Source: JAHDHW01 sp965220465 (GTDB lineage Bacteria; Bacteroidota; Bacteroidia; Chitinophagales; Saprospiraceae). From it: DNA of 64,000 nt. Position numbers and translations under genes: made by a program. The stretch covers positions 1-64,000 of the forward strand of contig CBDCPZ010000024.1 of NCBI GenBank assembly GCA_965220465.1, in the 5' to 3' direction. Under the pieces are notes generated by a model, which saw only the letters and a list, made by a program, of their open reading frames with translations, searched no databases and had not been told where the DNA came from. Below, one piece after another: positions 8,406 to 17,246 of this stretch (positions are counted from its first letter, which is position 1; the number at the start of each line of letters is the position of its first letter).

Positions 8406-9167
8406 TTATTTCGTCTCTTCAACAGGCTCCGCCACCAAAATATTACCATCAACTAGTACACGGCCACAATGTTCGCAGGCAATCACCTTTTTTCGCATTG
8501 CAATTTCCAACTGAATCTGAGGTGGAATTTGGTTAAAACATCCACCGCATGCATCTCGCTCAACCGTTACTACTCCAAGGCCATTTCGATATGCTTTACG
8601 AACTTTCAAATACGCTTTAAGCAAACGTTCGTCTATCTTTTTCTTTGCTTTTTCCGACTTCCTGATCAATTTTTCTGTGTCTTTCTCTGTCTTTTCAATT
8701 ATCTTCTCAAGCTCAACTTTTTTAAGGGAAAGATCTTTATTCTTTTGATCTAATTTTTCCTGAGTTGCTTTGAGTGTTTCTTGTTTATTTGCAATTATTG
8801 CTCGCAATTCTTTCATCTTCTTTTCGGAAAGTTGAATTTCAAGCTTTTGAATTTCTAATTCTTTTTGAAGTGCATTATACTCACGATCGTTTTTCACATT
8901 ATCTGTTTGCTTTTCATAGCGTGCAATCAATGCTTCCGATTCTTTCAAATTGGCATCATGCTTTGAAATCTCTAATTCAAGATCTTCAATATTTGCGGTA
9001 AGTTTGTTAACTCTTGTTTGTAATCCAACTATTTCATCTTCCAGATCACTAACTTCAATTGGAAGCTCACCTTTTAGGATGGCGATTTCATCAATTTCAG
9101 AATCAATCAGTTGTAATTCGTAAAGTTGTTTTAGCTTTTCTGCAATACTTAACTCTTGTGTTGACAT
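8406..9167 (-). CDS. C4-type zinc ribbon coiled-coil protein (DUF164/CT398-like)
   Basis: The 253-residue protein is a long charged coiled coil (residues ~10-180, rich in Glu/Lys/Leu heptads) followed by a C-terminal zinc ribbon. The ribbon has two Cys pairs, CGGC near residue 208 and CEHC near residue 231. This is the architecture of the DUF164 (zf-RING_7) family, which includes Chlamydia CT398 and Helicobacter HP0958, described as scaffold or chaperone proteins for transcription or secretion components. No substrate can be inferred. It lies 107 bp downstream of the nif3-like gene in the same direction, a neighbourhood often seen in Bacteroidota. Confidence 0.85.
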   Translation of the reverse strand: MSTQELSIAEKLKQLYELQLIDSEIDEIAILKGELPIEVSDLEDEIVGLQTRVNKLTANIEDLELEISKHDANLKESEALIARYEKQTDNVKNDREYNALQKELEIQKLEIQLSEKKMKELRAIIANKQETLKATQEKLDQKNKDLSLKKVELEKIIEKTEKDTEKLIRKSEKAKKKIDERLLKAYLKVRKAYRNGLGVVTVERDACGGCFNQIPPQIQLEIAMRKKVIACEHCGRVLVDGNILVAEPVEETK

Positions 9168-9274
9168 AAATTATAATTGTTATAACCTGAATTTACTAAA
9201 GTGTTGTTTTTCAATTTATTAACGGTAAAAAATCAAAAAATGTTTACATTATAATAAGTCCAGGCTTAGTTAAT

Positions 9275-10324
9275 TTATAAATAATTTACCGGGTTGGTAT
9301 TCACTTTTGTGCAATGAGCCGCAAAGTTACTAAATTTATTTGTTATTATATCATAGAGCAAGTCAATAGTAAACTGCTCACTTTCGAAGTGTCCAATATC
9401 AGCAATAATGATTTTGCCGTCGGCATCGAAAAACTCGTGGTATTTGTAATCAGCAGTGATAAAAATATCGGCTTTTTGGGCAATTGCATTATTCAACAAA
9501 AAGCCTCCGGCACCTCCACAAACCGCCACTCTCCTTATTGACTGACCACTCAGTTTGGTGTGTCTCACGACTCCTGCATTCATGGTATTTTTCAAAAATT
9601 TCAAAAACGAAACTTCATCTATTGGCTCCGCTAAATCGCCAATCATTCCGGAGCCTGCCTTTTCGTTGAAATTTTCAACAGCAAGGATTTCATAAGGAGT
9701 ATTTTCGGTAGATCTTTGATTTAATGCCTTGAGTATTTGCCCTTTCAAAGCTGAAGAAAAAAGTACTTCCAGACGAACACTAATTTCATTACTCTGCTTC
9801 AAATATGCAGAGTTTGAAACAGAAAGGCTAAGTTTGTTGTATCCATTGATTGTTTCTGCTCCTGCTTCAAACAAAGCTTGTTTTGTGGCTTCTGCATCTT
9901 CAATCGGTAAATACGCGATCAATTTTTTTAAATTTTGTTTTTGTGCTAAAATACGTGTGTTTTGTAAACCTAGTTTTTCGGCGATTTTAGCATTTACCCC
10001 ATTTTGATAAACATTGTCAAGATTGGTGTGGATAGCATAAATAGCAATATCGTTTTTAATCGCTTTCATGACTACACGTTCAACATAATTTTTACCATTC
10101 AGCCTTTTCAATCCTTTAAAAACAATCGGGTGATGGGCAATGATCAAATTGCATTTCAGTTCGATAGCTTCATCAACGATAGCTTCAATGGCATCCAGGC
10201 AAACCAATACCCCTTTTAGATCAACAGCCGAATCCCCAACAATCAACCCTGCATTGTCATATCCTTCCTGATAAGAGGGCGGTGCTATGGTTTCAAGATA
10301 GGTTATGAGCTCTTTGATTTTCAT
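9275..10324 (-). CDS. Nif3-like dinuclear metal center hexameric protein
   Basis: The 349-residue protein belongs to the Nif3/YbgI/YqfO (DUF34) family. The N-terminal half has the motif IIAHHPIVFKG, whose two His bind metal, and an early DNAGLIVG segment. The middle (~residues 125-235) is the PII-like insertion found in long members. The C-terminal half has AVCGGAGG, ITADYKYHEF and IADIGHFESEQF, the last supplying further metal ligands. Its exact reaction is not established; proposed roles include GTP cyclohydrolase-like or NIF3 metal chaperone activity. Its start overlaps the stop of rfaE2 by 4 bp (ATGA), showing translational coupling. Confidence 0.93.
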   Translation of the reverse strand: MKIKELITYLETIAPPSYQEGYDNAGLIVGDSAVDLKGVLVCLDAIEAIVDEAIELKCNLIIAHHPIVFKGLKRLNGKNYVERVVMKAIKNDIAIYAIHTNLDNVYQNGVNAKIAEKLGLQNTRILAQKQNLKKLIAYLPIEDAEATKQALFEAGAETINGYNKLSLSVSNSAYLKQSNEISVRLEVLFSSALKGQILKALNQRSTENTPYEILAVENFNEKAGSGMIGDLAEPIDEVSFLKFLKNTMNAGVVRHTKLSGQSIRRVAVCGGAGGFLLNNAIAQKADIFITADYKYHEFFDADGKIIIADIGHFESEQFTIDLLYDIITNKFSNFAAHCTKVNTNPVNYL

Positions 10325-10812
10325 GATCGCTGATTTTTTATTTTTTGCTCAATGAGTGTCGTTGAATATCCTTCGATAAAAGGCAGGCTTTTGACTGTTC
10401 CTCCGTTTGAAAGTATGACATCGGAACCGACAATTTGACTCGCTTTCCAATCGCCTCCTTTTACCAAAACATCAGGTTGCAGCATGGTGATCAAATCAAT
10501 GGGAGTATCTTGTTCAAAAACAACTACAGCGTCTACAAATTCAAGGGAAGCTAATTGAAATTCACGTGTTTTTTCGTCATTTATTGGGCGGTTTGGCCCT
10601 TTTAATTTGCGAACTGAATCTTCAGAATTAAGCCCAATCACAAGCCGGTCGCCAAGATTGCGTGCTTCTGCAAGATAATGCAGGTGACCAAAATGCAACA
10701 AGTCAAAACAGCCATTGGTAAAGACAATTCGCTCATTATTTGCCTTCCAGGCTGCTATTTCTTTTTGTGCCTGTTCCCAACTTAAAATCTTCGATTGAAT
10801 TTTTTCTATCAA
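10321..10812 (-). CDS. rfaE2: D-glycero-beta-D-manno-heptose 1-phosphate adenylyltransferase
   Basis: The 163-residue nucleotidyltransferase contains FTNGCFDLLHFGHLHYL, whose HFGH is the HxGH ATP-binding motif, and later PDVLVKGGDW and SLPFIEGYSTT, matching the C-terminal domain of HldE/RfaE. It adds AMP to heptose-1-phosphate to give ADP-heptose for lipopolysaccharide core synthesis. Here it is a stand-alone domain, as usual in Bacteroidota, with the kinase encoded elsewhere. It lies 26 bp after the flippase-like gene and overlaps nif3. Confidence 0.93.
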   Translation of the reverse strand: MIEKIQSKILSWEQAQKEIAAWKANNERIVFTNGCFDLLHFGHLHYLAEARNLGDRLVIGLNSEDSVRKLKGPNRPINDEKTREFQLASLEFVDAVVVFEQDTPIDLITMLQPDVLVKGGDWKASQIVGSDVILSNGGTVKSLPFIEGYSTTLIEQKIKNQRS

Positions 10813-10838
10813 AATAGTTTCTAATATTATTTAAACAA

Positions 10839-11948
10839 TTAAACGGAAATAGAGGGGCTTGGGTTGTAATTTCGATTGATGATCGGAAGAATAAGTAATG
10901 CTAAAAGTCCAACGAGCGCATTACAACCAAACTGGATTGAAAAAAACAAAATATTTGCAAATGAAAAAGCCTCTATTTGATTGACTCCATACATTGCAAG
11001 TGCCTGAATAGCAAGGAAATGAAAAGTCCCCATTCCTCCAGGGGAGGGTATTAAAATACCGAACGCTCCAAAAACAAAAACCATCAGAGCTGCCATCGGT
11101 GAAAGACCTGCTGTTGGCTCAAAAGCGAAAAAACACAAGTAGGTCATCATATAATACATGAGCCAGATGTTGATGCTATGAAAAATAAATAAAAAGGGTT
11201 TATCTACTTTTTTTATCGATTTTATCCCTTCCCAAAAACCAAGAAGAACAGTTCGCACTTTTTGGTAAATAGCGGTTTGTTTTAATTTTTTTCTAAAGAC
11301 AAAAACAAGTACTCCGGCTAAAATTACAATAATCGCAAATACCCGGAACCAGCGGGTGCTTAAAAGGCCATCACCTGAAGATCCTTGACCAATATATCCG
11401 CCCAGATATCCCCAAATGGTATCATATTCAAACAAAAAGACCAAACCCAATGCGGTTGCAAGGCTAATTAAATCTACAGCCCGATCCACTACAATGGTCC
11501 CGAAATTCTTTTCAACCGGAATTTTTTCATAATTTGAAAGCGTTGCAGCGCGAATCACTTCCCCTATTCGTGGCAATAAAAGATTGGCGCCATAACCAAG
11601 AATAATGGTTAAAAAAGTATTTATAAATCTAGGTCGATATCCAAGAGGTTTCAATAACATACGCCATCTTATTGCCCGGCTGATGTTGCTACAAATATAT
11701 GCTAGCAGTACCGTGAAAAGCCAAAATATATTGGTTCCCATAAAGTCGTCAGCTATCTTACCAACCAAGCTGCAATCCGCTTCCGGGATATTTTGTAACA
11801 CACATTCTGCCTGGTATGCTTTGTCCTGCCCTTTAAAAACAAAGTATAAAATCGTTAAGCCTACTCCAAGAAATAGCGAAAACTTTAGAAAATTTATAAG
11901 GTGTTTTTTCAAAATAGTTGCTTTTAAAAAATAGTTGTTAGTTTTCAT
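10839..11948 (-). CDS. Flippase-like integral membrane protein (LPG synthase TM / UPF0104 family)
   Basis: From ATG 11948 the protein has 369 residues and eight or so membrane helices. Motifs of the UPF0104/AglD-type family are visible: NISRAIRWRMLLKPLGYRP, then GYGANLLLPRIGEVIRAATLSNYE, IVVDRAVDLISL, and a late PSPGGMGTFHF. The family contains the membrane half of lysylphosphatidylglycerol synthase and related lipid flippases or glycosyltransferase partners. With rfaE2 next door an envelope-lipid role is likely, but the substrate is unknown. The start overlaps the panC stop by 11 bp; an upstream GTG/ATG-type start inside panC would add eight residues and is less likely. Confidence 0.88.
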   Translation of the reverse strand: MKTNNYFLKATILKKHLINFLKFSLFLGVGLTILYFVFKGQDKAYQAECVLQNIPEADCSLVGKIADDFMGTNIFWLFTVLLAYICSNISRAIRWRMLLKPLGYRPRFINTFLTIILGYGANLLLPRIGEVIRAATLSNYEKIPVEKNFGTIVVDRAVDLISLATALGLVFLFEYDTIWGYLGGYIGQGSSGDGLLSTRWFRVFAIIVILAGVLVFVFRKKLKQTAIYQKVRTVLLGFWEGIKSIKKVDKPFLFIFHSINIWLMYYMMTYLCFFAFEPTAGLSPMAALMVFVFGAFGILIPSPGGMGTFHFLAIQALAMYGVNQIEAFSFANILFFSIQFGCNALVGLLALLILPIINRNYNPSPSISV

Positions 11949-12795
11949 GACCTTTAAAGACCATGCTATCAATCAGCCTCACATCACCTGCCCAAACGGC
12001 TGTGCAAGCTACAACGAAATCCGATTTTTTGTAGCTTTCTATTGGCAATAAAGTTTGGCCATCAACAATCTCAAAGTATTCCGGTTTAAAATCTTTAATC
12101 GCAAGCTGTTTTAACGCCATTTCTTTAACTGCTTTAGGGTTGTTTTCCTGAATCAATGTTTTCGCATTCAGTAAAGTTTGATAAATTATTGTTGCTCTTT
12201 GTCGGATATCTGCCACTAGTCTTACATTTCGTGAAGACAAAGCCAAGCCATCGGGTTCTCTGATGATGGGGCACATGACTGCTTTAATAGCTGATTTTTG
12301 TTGTTTTAACATATCTTCTACAATAGCATATTGCTGGAAATCTTTTTGCCCAAAATACATGCTATCTGGCTGAACTATATTTGCTAATCGATTGACTACT
12401 TGCGCCATCCCGTCAAAATGTCCGGGCCGAAATTCGCCTTCCATCAATTTGTCCAGTTGTCCAAAATTCAAGTCTAATTTTGTATTTAGATCTTTGGGAT
12501 AAACTTCATTAACCGGAGGCATAAATAATACATCATTGCCATGTGACGTTAGAACAGTGATGTCTTCCGGAGCAGTACGGGGGTATTTTATCAGATCTGC
12601 TGGTTCGTTAAACTGAGTCGGATTCACAAAGATGCTGCATACCACAACATTGACATCTGCTTTAGCTCTATCAATCAAACTCAAATGACCTTCATGAAGT
12701 GCACCCATGGTTGGAACAAGTCCAATCGTGTTTCCGTTATTTCGTAGTTTGGTGAGGTACCTTTGCAGGTCATTAACTTTTTTAAAAAGATACAT
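11938..12795 (-). CDS. panC: Pantoate--beta-alanine ligase
   Basis: From ATG 12795 the protein has 285 residues, the usual PanC length. The longer frame would add 19 residues not found in the family. It has the HIGH-like signature PTMGALHEGHLSLI, the pantoate site FVNPTQF, GEFRPGHFDGMAQVV, and the KMSKS-type KDFQQYAIVE and SSRNVRL segments. It makes pantothenate from pantoate and beta-alanine with ATP, the last step of vitamin B5 synthesis. It is the first gene of the panC-flippase-rfaE2-nif3 operon and is divergent from the glycogen-synthase-like gene. Confidence 0.95.
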   Translation of the reverse strand: MYLFKKVNDLQRYLTKLRNNGNTIGLVPTMGALHEGHLSLIDRAKADVNVVVCSIFVNPTQFNEPADLIKYPRTAPEDITVLTSHGNDVLFMPPVNEVYPKDLNTKLDLNFGQLDKLMEGEFRPGHFDGMAQVVNRLANIVQPDSMYFGQKDFQQYAIVEDMLKQQKSAIKAVMCPIIREPDGLALSSRNVRLVADIRQRATIIYQTLLNAKTLIQENNPKAVKEMALKQLAIKDFKPEYFEIVDGQTLLPIESYKKSDFVVACTAVWAGDVRLIDSMVFKGHEN

Positions 12796-12849
12796 TATGA
12801 TCCAATTTGATACAGGCCAAAAAAGTAGGCTGAAAATTCTTAAATCGCG

Positions 12850-12857
12850 CAAATATA
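12850..12857 (-). promoter_or_regulatory. Candidate panC -7 box (TATATTTG)
   Basis: On the minus strand TATATTTG matches the TAnnTTTG consensus 54 bp upstream of the chosen panC start, so the leader would be about 45 nt. No TTG sits at the ideal distance, so the -33 box is uncertain. Confidence 0.45.
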
Positions 12858-12926
12858 GCGGTTTTTCTAAAAATGCTATTACCTCAAAGAATAGGAAATG
12901 ATTAATAAAAAGTTCTATTTTTTTAT

Positions 12927-12935
12927 TATTTTTGC
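12927..12935 (+). promoter_or_regulatory. Candidate -7 box (TATTTTTGC) for the glycogen-synthase-like gene
   Basis: TATTTTTGC matches the TAnnTTTG consensus with the common following C, 60 bp before the ATG at 12995. A matching -33 TTG is not visible. Together with the opposing panC box it makes 12796..12994 a divergent promoter region. Confidence 0.45.
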
Positions 12936-12994
12936 AGACTCGTTCATTGAATGTGATTAATTCTATTTTATTATAAATATTATATAGTGAGTAT

Positions 12995-13810
12995 ATGGAT
13001 AAGAAGAAAGTCCTGATAATTACGCAGGAAATGAAGCCTTACACGGCTCTATCAAAAATATCTGAAATTGCCCGAAAACTTCCTCAATATGTTCAGGAAA
13101 AAGGAATGGAGATTCGGGTTTTGATGCCGCGTTTTGGAACTATAAACGAACGACGTCATCGTTTGCATGAAGTAGTTCGGCTTTCAGGAATGAATATAAT
13201 CGTTGATGATGATGATTTTCCGTTAATTATAAAAGTTGCGTCTCTTCCGGGAGCAAGAATGCAGGTTTACTTTTTAGATAACGAAGATTTTTTCAAACGC
13301 AAATCTGTTTTTGAAGACGATCAGGGAAAATCTTTTGCAGATAATGAAGATCGAATGATCTTTTTCTGTAAAGGAGCTATCGAAACTGTAAAAAAATTCG
13401 GATGGGCTCCTGACATTATTCATTGTCATGGCTGGATGACCAGCCTGGTGCCGCTTTACATCAAGACGGCTTATAAAAATGAACCGATTTTTCAAAACTC
13501 AAAGGTAGTATATTCAATTTATGACAATTCTTTAGAAGGATCATTTACCGAGGAGTTTGTTGATAAAGCTTCAATTAATAACCTGGAATCTGAAGACCTG
13601 GCTGCTTATCTTAATGGTGACGGAATTACTTTGCATAAAGGTGCATGTGTTTTTTCTGATGCAATTATTAAAGGTGGTGATGAAATGGGTAATTCTGTTG
13701 ATAAAGCTTTAATCGGTTTGGATAAACCTATTCTAGAATTTAAAGGGGAAGAGGATTACCTTTCTGCCTATCTTGAATTCTACAATTCAGTTTTAGAACA
13801 AGAAGTATAA
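12995..13810 (+). CDS. Glycogen/starch synthase-like protein, N-terminal GT5 domain only
   Basis: The 271-residue protein resembles the N-terminal Rossmann domain of glycogen synthase (KVLIITQEMKPYTALSKISEIARKLP, then VLMPRFG, then APDIIHCHGWMTSLVPLYIK). Full-length enzymes have ~480 residues and a second domain with the catalytic and nucleotide-binding residues; that half is absent. The KxGGLGDV donor-binding loop is also replaced (PYTALSKISE). It is therefore unlikely to be a working glucosyltransferase. The gene lies beside panC and upstream of a DUF4270 gene and glmS, an arrangement I recall as common in Bacteroidota, so it is a conserved short family and not a fresh truncation. Function unknown. 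Confidence 0.85.
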   Translation: MDKKKVLIITQEMKPYTALSKISEIARKLPQYVQEKGMEIRVLMPRFGTINERRHRLHEVVRLSGMNIIVDDDDFPLIIKVASLPGARMQVYFLDNEDFFKRKSVFEDDQGKSFADNEDRMIFFCKGAIETVKKFGWAPDIIHCHGWMTSLVPLYIKTAYKNEPIFQNSKVVYSIYDNSLEGSFTEEFVDKASINNLESEDLAAYLNGDGITLHKGACVFSDAIIKGGDEMGNSVDKALIGLDKPILEFKGEEDYLSAYLEFYNSVLEQEV

Positions 13811-13833
13811 AAAAGTAATTTGAAATTCACCAG

Positions 13834-13892
13834 AATTAAACAGTGAGCCGATTTTAAAACAATAATTATCTGGATTCACTGTTTAATTTTAT
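13834..13892 (+). terminator. Hairpin terminator after the glycogen-synthase-like gene
   Basis: Thirteen-bp arms (AATTAAACAGTGA and TCACTGTTTAATT) enclose a 29-nt loop and are followed by TTATAATTTT. It lies 24 bp after the stop codon and separates this gene from the DUF4270 gene. Confidence 0.6.
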
Positions 13893-13953
13893 AATTTTAC
13901 AATGCCTTCCTTGAATTCTCATTTTCAAGAACAAATAAATCGAAAGAATTAGA

Positions 13954-15324
13954 ATGAAAAGAATGTTATTAGCACTGTCAGTGCTAGCCGTAGGAATGCT
14001 GCTTGTGTCATCCTGTAATAAAGCGTCAGTACTTGGAGCTGATTTGGTCGAAGGATCTCAGGCCAATATAAAACATACCGATTCTATTACCTTTAAAACT
14101 ACAACTATTGAAGATGATAGTATTTTAGTTTTTGACCCTGATCCAAATATCCAGTTTAACAACTTTTTTATAGGAAATTTCGATGATCCGGTATTTGGAA
14201 ATACTAAAGCCAACTTTAACGCTCAACTTTGGCTAAGTGCTAACGCGCCTAATTTTGAAGGTGCCGTTTTGGATTCGGTTATACTTATTTTGAGATATGA
14301 TTCAATCAGCACTTATGGTGATCTAATTACTGATCCTTATCGTATAGGAGTATATGAGATCGATGAAAATGAAATTGTTGATAATAATGAATTTTATTAT
14401 TCCAGCGATACTTTTGCCTATGACATGAATAACCCCATCGCAGAAACTAATGATTTTACACCGAAATATAGTTCATCGGATACCATAAGAGTTGTTGATT
14501 ATACTTTATCTTCCGAGGGAGACACCATTACATTGCCGGCTCATCTTAGAATACCTCTATCTGAGGAATTTGGCAATGCATTGCTGAATTTTGACTATAC
14601 CAACGAAGATTTCCTGGAACAATTTAAAGGGATTGTCGTAAAAGCATTAAATCCTACAAAGGGGATTTTGAGTTTCAATTTAATATCTGCCGTTTCAAAT
14701 ATGACTTTATTTTATCGTACAGAAGATACGATTCGTCAGCAATATAGATATATTTTTTCTTCCAGTGGTGTTAAATTTTCAAATTTCAAGCACGATTATA
14801 CAGAATCTACTGTAGAAGATTTTATTGACAATAAAACAGATGGAGATAGTCTTTTGTTTGTTCAATCAATGGCTGGTCCATACATTAAAATTGAATTTCC
14901 TGACCCCGGAAAACTTGGAGATATAATTGTCAATAAAGCAGAACTACAATTTACTTTTGCAGAGTTGGACAACGATGATATAACGTATTATCCACCACTT
15001 CAAAGTTCAATAATTTCGTTTGGCAATGAAGGAAATTTATCACTTATAAGTGATGTTTTCTTAGGAACTGCAAATAATATTAACTGGTTTGGAGGAGCAG
15101 TTCAAGAATCAGTCGATGGTCAGGGAGATGCTATTTATACCTACAGTTTTAATATTTCTTCTCATTTTCAGGAAATGGTCAAAGGAAATGAAGGAAACAC
15201 TATTTATATCAGGGCAATTCCTCTATTGGAAGCGGAGAGGGCTAGAAGATCAATTCTTTTTGGTCCCAAACATTCAAAATATCCGGCAAAATTTATATTA
15301 ACTTATACTGTGTTGAACCCCTAA
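13954..15324 (+). CDS. DUF4270 family lipoprotein
   Basis: The 456-residue protein has a signal peptide ending in a lipobox (LLVSSC, Cys 21), so it is a lipoprotein. The body is beta-rich with motifs characteristic of DUF4270: ASVLGADLV just after the Cys, GNFDDPVFGNTKA, and ANFNAQLWLS, and ends with ILFGPKHSKYPAKFILTYT. The family is restricted to Bacteroidota, and its function is not known to me. It is 12 bp upstream of glmS and is probably cotranscribed, but no direct connection to amino-sugar synthesis is evident. Confidence 0.92.
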   Translation: MKRMLLALSVLAVGMLLVSSCNKASVLGADLVEGSQANIKHTDSITFKTTTIEDDSILVFDPDPNIQFNNFFIGNFDDPVFGNTKANFNAQLWLSANAPNFEGAVLDSVILILRYDSISTYGDLITDPYRIGVYEIDENEIVDNNEFYYSSDTFAYDMNNPIAETNDFTPKYSSSDTIRVVDYTLSSEGDTITLPAHLRIPLSEEFGNALLNFDYTNEDFLEQFKGIVVKALNPTKGILSFNLISAVSNMTLFYRTEDTIRQQYRYIFSSSGVKFSNFKHDYTESTVEDFIDNKTDGDSLLFVQSMAGPYIKIEFPDPGKLGDIIVNKAELQFTFAELDNDDITYYPPLQSSIISFGNEGNLSLISDVFLGTANNINWFGGAVQESVDGQGDAIYTYSFNISSHFQEMVKGNEGNTIYIRAIPLLEAERARRSILFGPKHSKYPAKFILTYTVLNP

Positions 15325-15336
15325 AAGAATATAATT

Positions 15337-17178
15337 ATGTGTGGAATTGTTGCATACATCGGAAACAAAGAAGCTTATCCAATTCTTATCAATGGCCTTA
15401 AAAGATTGGAATACAGAGGCTATGATAGTGCAGGAATCGCCATTTTTAACGGTGATCTTAACATTTATAAAAGAAAAGGAAAAGTAGATGCACTGGTTGA
15501 TCATGCTAAAGGGAAAAATATAGTTGGAACCGTTGGTATTGGCCATACTCGCTGGGCTACTCATGGTAAGCCTGACGATATCAATGCTCACCCACATCGC
15601 TCCGGAAATGGTCGCTTGACGCTCATTCATAACGGAATCATAGAAAACTATTCGCTCCTAAAAAAAGCACTGGAAAGAGAAGGCCATAAGTTTGAAAGTG
15701 AAACGGATACCGAAGTTTTAGCGCATTTGATTGAAGAATTACAAAAAAGAGACAGTCTGCCGATAGAAGAAGCGGTACGGGTTGCTTTAACTCAAGTGGT
15801 TGGAGCGTATGCTATCGTTGTAATGGACAAAGAAGATCCTGATAAATTAGTTGCAGCCCGCAAAGCCAGCCCTCTTGTAATCGGAATTGGTGACGGAGAA
15901 TTTTTTATAGCTTCTGATGCGACTCCTATTGCAGAGCACACGCAACAAGTTGTTTATTTAAATGATCTTGAAATTGCAGTTGTAAACAGATCAGGGGATT
16001 TGAAAATCAAAACAATTGACAACGAAACCCAGACACCGTTTATAGAACAACTCAATTTAAAAATTGAACAATTAGAAAAAGGAGGGTATGAACATTTCAT
16101 GCTCAAAGAAATATACGAACAACCAAGTTCAATCGCTGATTGCATGCGTGGGCGGGTAAATGCCGCTGAGGGCTGGATTCGGGTTGGCGGAACAGAAGAT
16201 TGCCAAGACAGGATTACAAAAGCAAAGCGTTTTATTGTTGCTGCTTGCGGGACTTCCTGGCATGCAGGTTTAATTGGTGAATATCTTTTTGAAGAACTTG
16301 CCCGTATCCCTGTGGAAGTAGAATATGCTTCAGAATTGCGTTATCGCAATCCTATCATCACAGCAGATGATGTTGTTATTGCGCTTTCTCAATCCGGGGA
16401 AACAGCCGACACCCTTGCTGCTCTTGAGCTTGCAAAAGCAAAAGGGGCTTTAATTTATGGTGTTGTGAATTCTGTTGGCTCGTCAATCGCACGAATGACC
16501 GATGCCGGCTCGTATATCCATGCAGGTCCTGAAATCGGAGTTGCATCGACCAAAGCTTTTACCGGGCAAGTGACTTTGTTGACGATGATGGCGATCGATT
16601 TAGGTTATAAAAAAGGTACTATTCCTCGTTCCTATTACCTTCAGCTTTTAGAAGAATTGGATAGAATTCCTGCAAAAGTTCAGGAATTGCTTGATACGAC
16701 CAGCGAACAAATTGAATATATCGCTGAAGAAATAAAAAATGCAAGCAATGCGCTTTATTTAGGAAGAGGATATAATTTTCCCATTGCTTTGGAAGGCGCC
16801 TTAAAACTTAAAGAAATTTCATATATTCATGCTGAAGGTTACCCAGCAGCTGAAATGAAGCACGGACCCATTGCTCTCATTGATGAAAATATGCCGGTTA
16901 TTGTTATTGCAACCAATAAAAGTGCGTATGAAAAAATTGTGAGTAATGTGCAGGAAGTCAAAGCTCGTAAAGGAATGGTTATTTCTGTTGTAAAAAAAGG
17001 AGATACTGTGATCAAAGATCTTTCGGATTACACAATTGAGATTCCCGACACCGATGAACCATTAACACCGCTGTTGTCAGTAATTCCTTTACAACTATTG
17101 TCTTATCATATTGCTTTAAAAAGAGGTTGTAATGTAGATCAGCCAAGAAATTTAGCGAAATCTGTTACGGTTGAATAA
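15337..17178 (+). CDS. glmS: Glutamine--fructose-6-phosphate aminotransferase (isomerizing)
   Basis: The 613-residue protein starts MCGIVAYIG; Met removal exposes the catalytic Cys of the glutaminase (class II amidotransferase) domain. The HTRWATHGKP and HNGIIENY motifs follow. The C-terminal part has two sugar isomerase (SIS) domains with AACGTSWHAG, LSQSGETADT and an EGALKLKEISYIHAEGYPA segment, and ends QPRNLAKSVTVE as in almost all GlmS proteins. It makes glucosamine-6-phosphate, the entry to UDP-GlcNAc for peptidoglycan and lipid A. murA, which uses UDP-GlcNAc, is two genes downstream. I see no glmS ribozyme in the 12-bp upstream gap. Confidence 0.98.
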   Translation: MCGIVAYIGNKEAYPILINGLKRLEYRGYDSAGIAIFNGDLNIYKRKGKVDALVDHAKGKNIVGTVGIGHTRWATHGKPDDINAHPHRSGNGRLTLIHNGIIENYSLLKKALEREGHKFESETDTEVLAHLIEELQKRDSLPIEEAVRVALTQVVGAYAIVVMDKEDPDKLVAARKASPLVIGIGDGEFFIASDATPIAEHTQQVVYLNDLEIAVVNRSGDLKIKTIDNETQTPFIEQLNLKIEQLEKGGYEHFMLKEIYEQPSSIADCMRGRVNAAEGWIRVGGTEDCQDRITKAKRFIVAACGTSWHAGLIGEYLFEELARIPVEVEYASELRYRNPIITADDVVIALSQSGETADTLAALELAKAKGALIYGVVNSVGSSIARMTDAGSYIHAGPEIGVASTKAFTGQVTLLTMMAIDLGYKKGTIPRSYYLQLLEELDRIPAKVQELLDTTSEQIEYIAEEIKNASNALYLGRGYNFPIALEGALKLKEISYIHAEGYPAAEMKHGPIALIDENMPVIVIATNKSAYEKIVSNVQEVKARKGMVISVVKKGDTVIKDLSDYTIEIPDTDEPLTPLLSVIPLQLLSYHIALKRGCNVDQPRNLAKSVTVE

Positions 17179-17246
17179 TTTGATAAAAATGATATTTTGT
17201 AATCCGAATTTCTTTTTAATTAGAACTTGAAATAAATAATGTTACC

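Noticed and set aside
15325..15336. glmS ribozyme
   Set aside because: The gap before glmS is only 12 bp and lies directly behind the DUF4270 stop. There is no space for the ribozyme.
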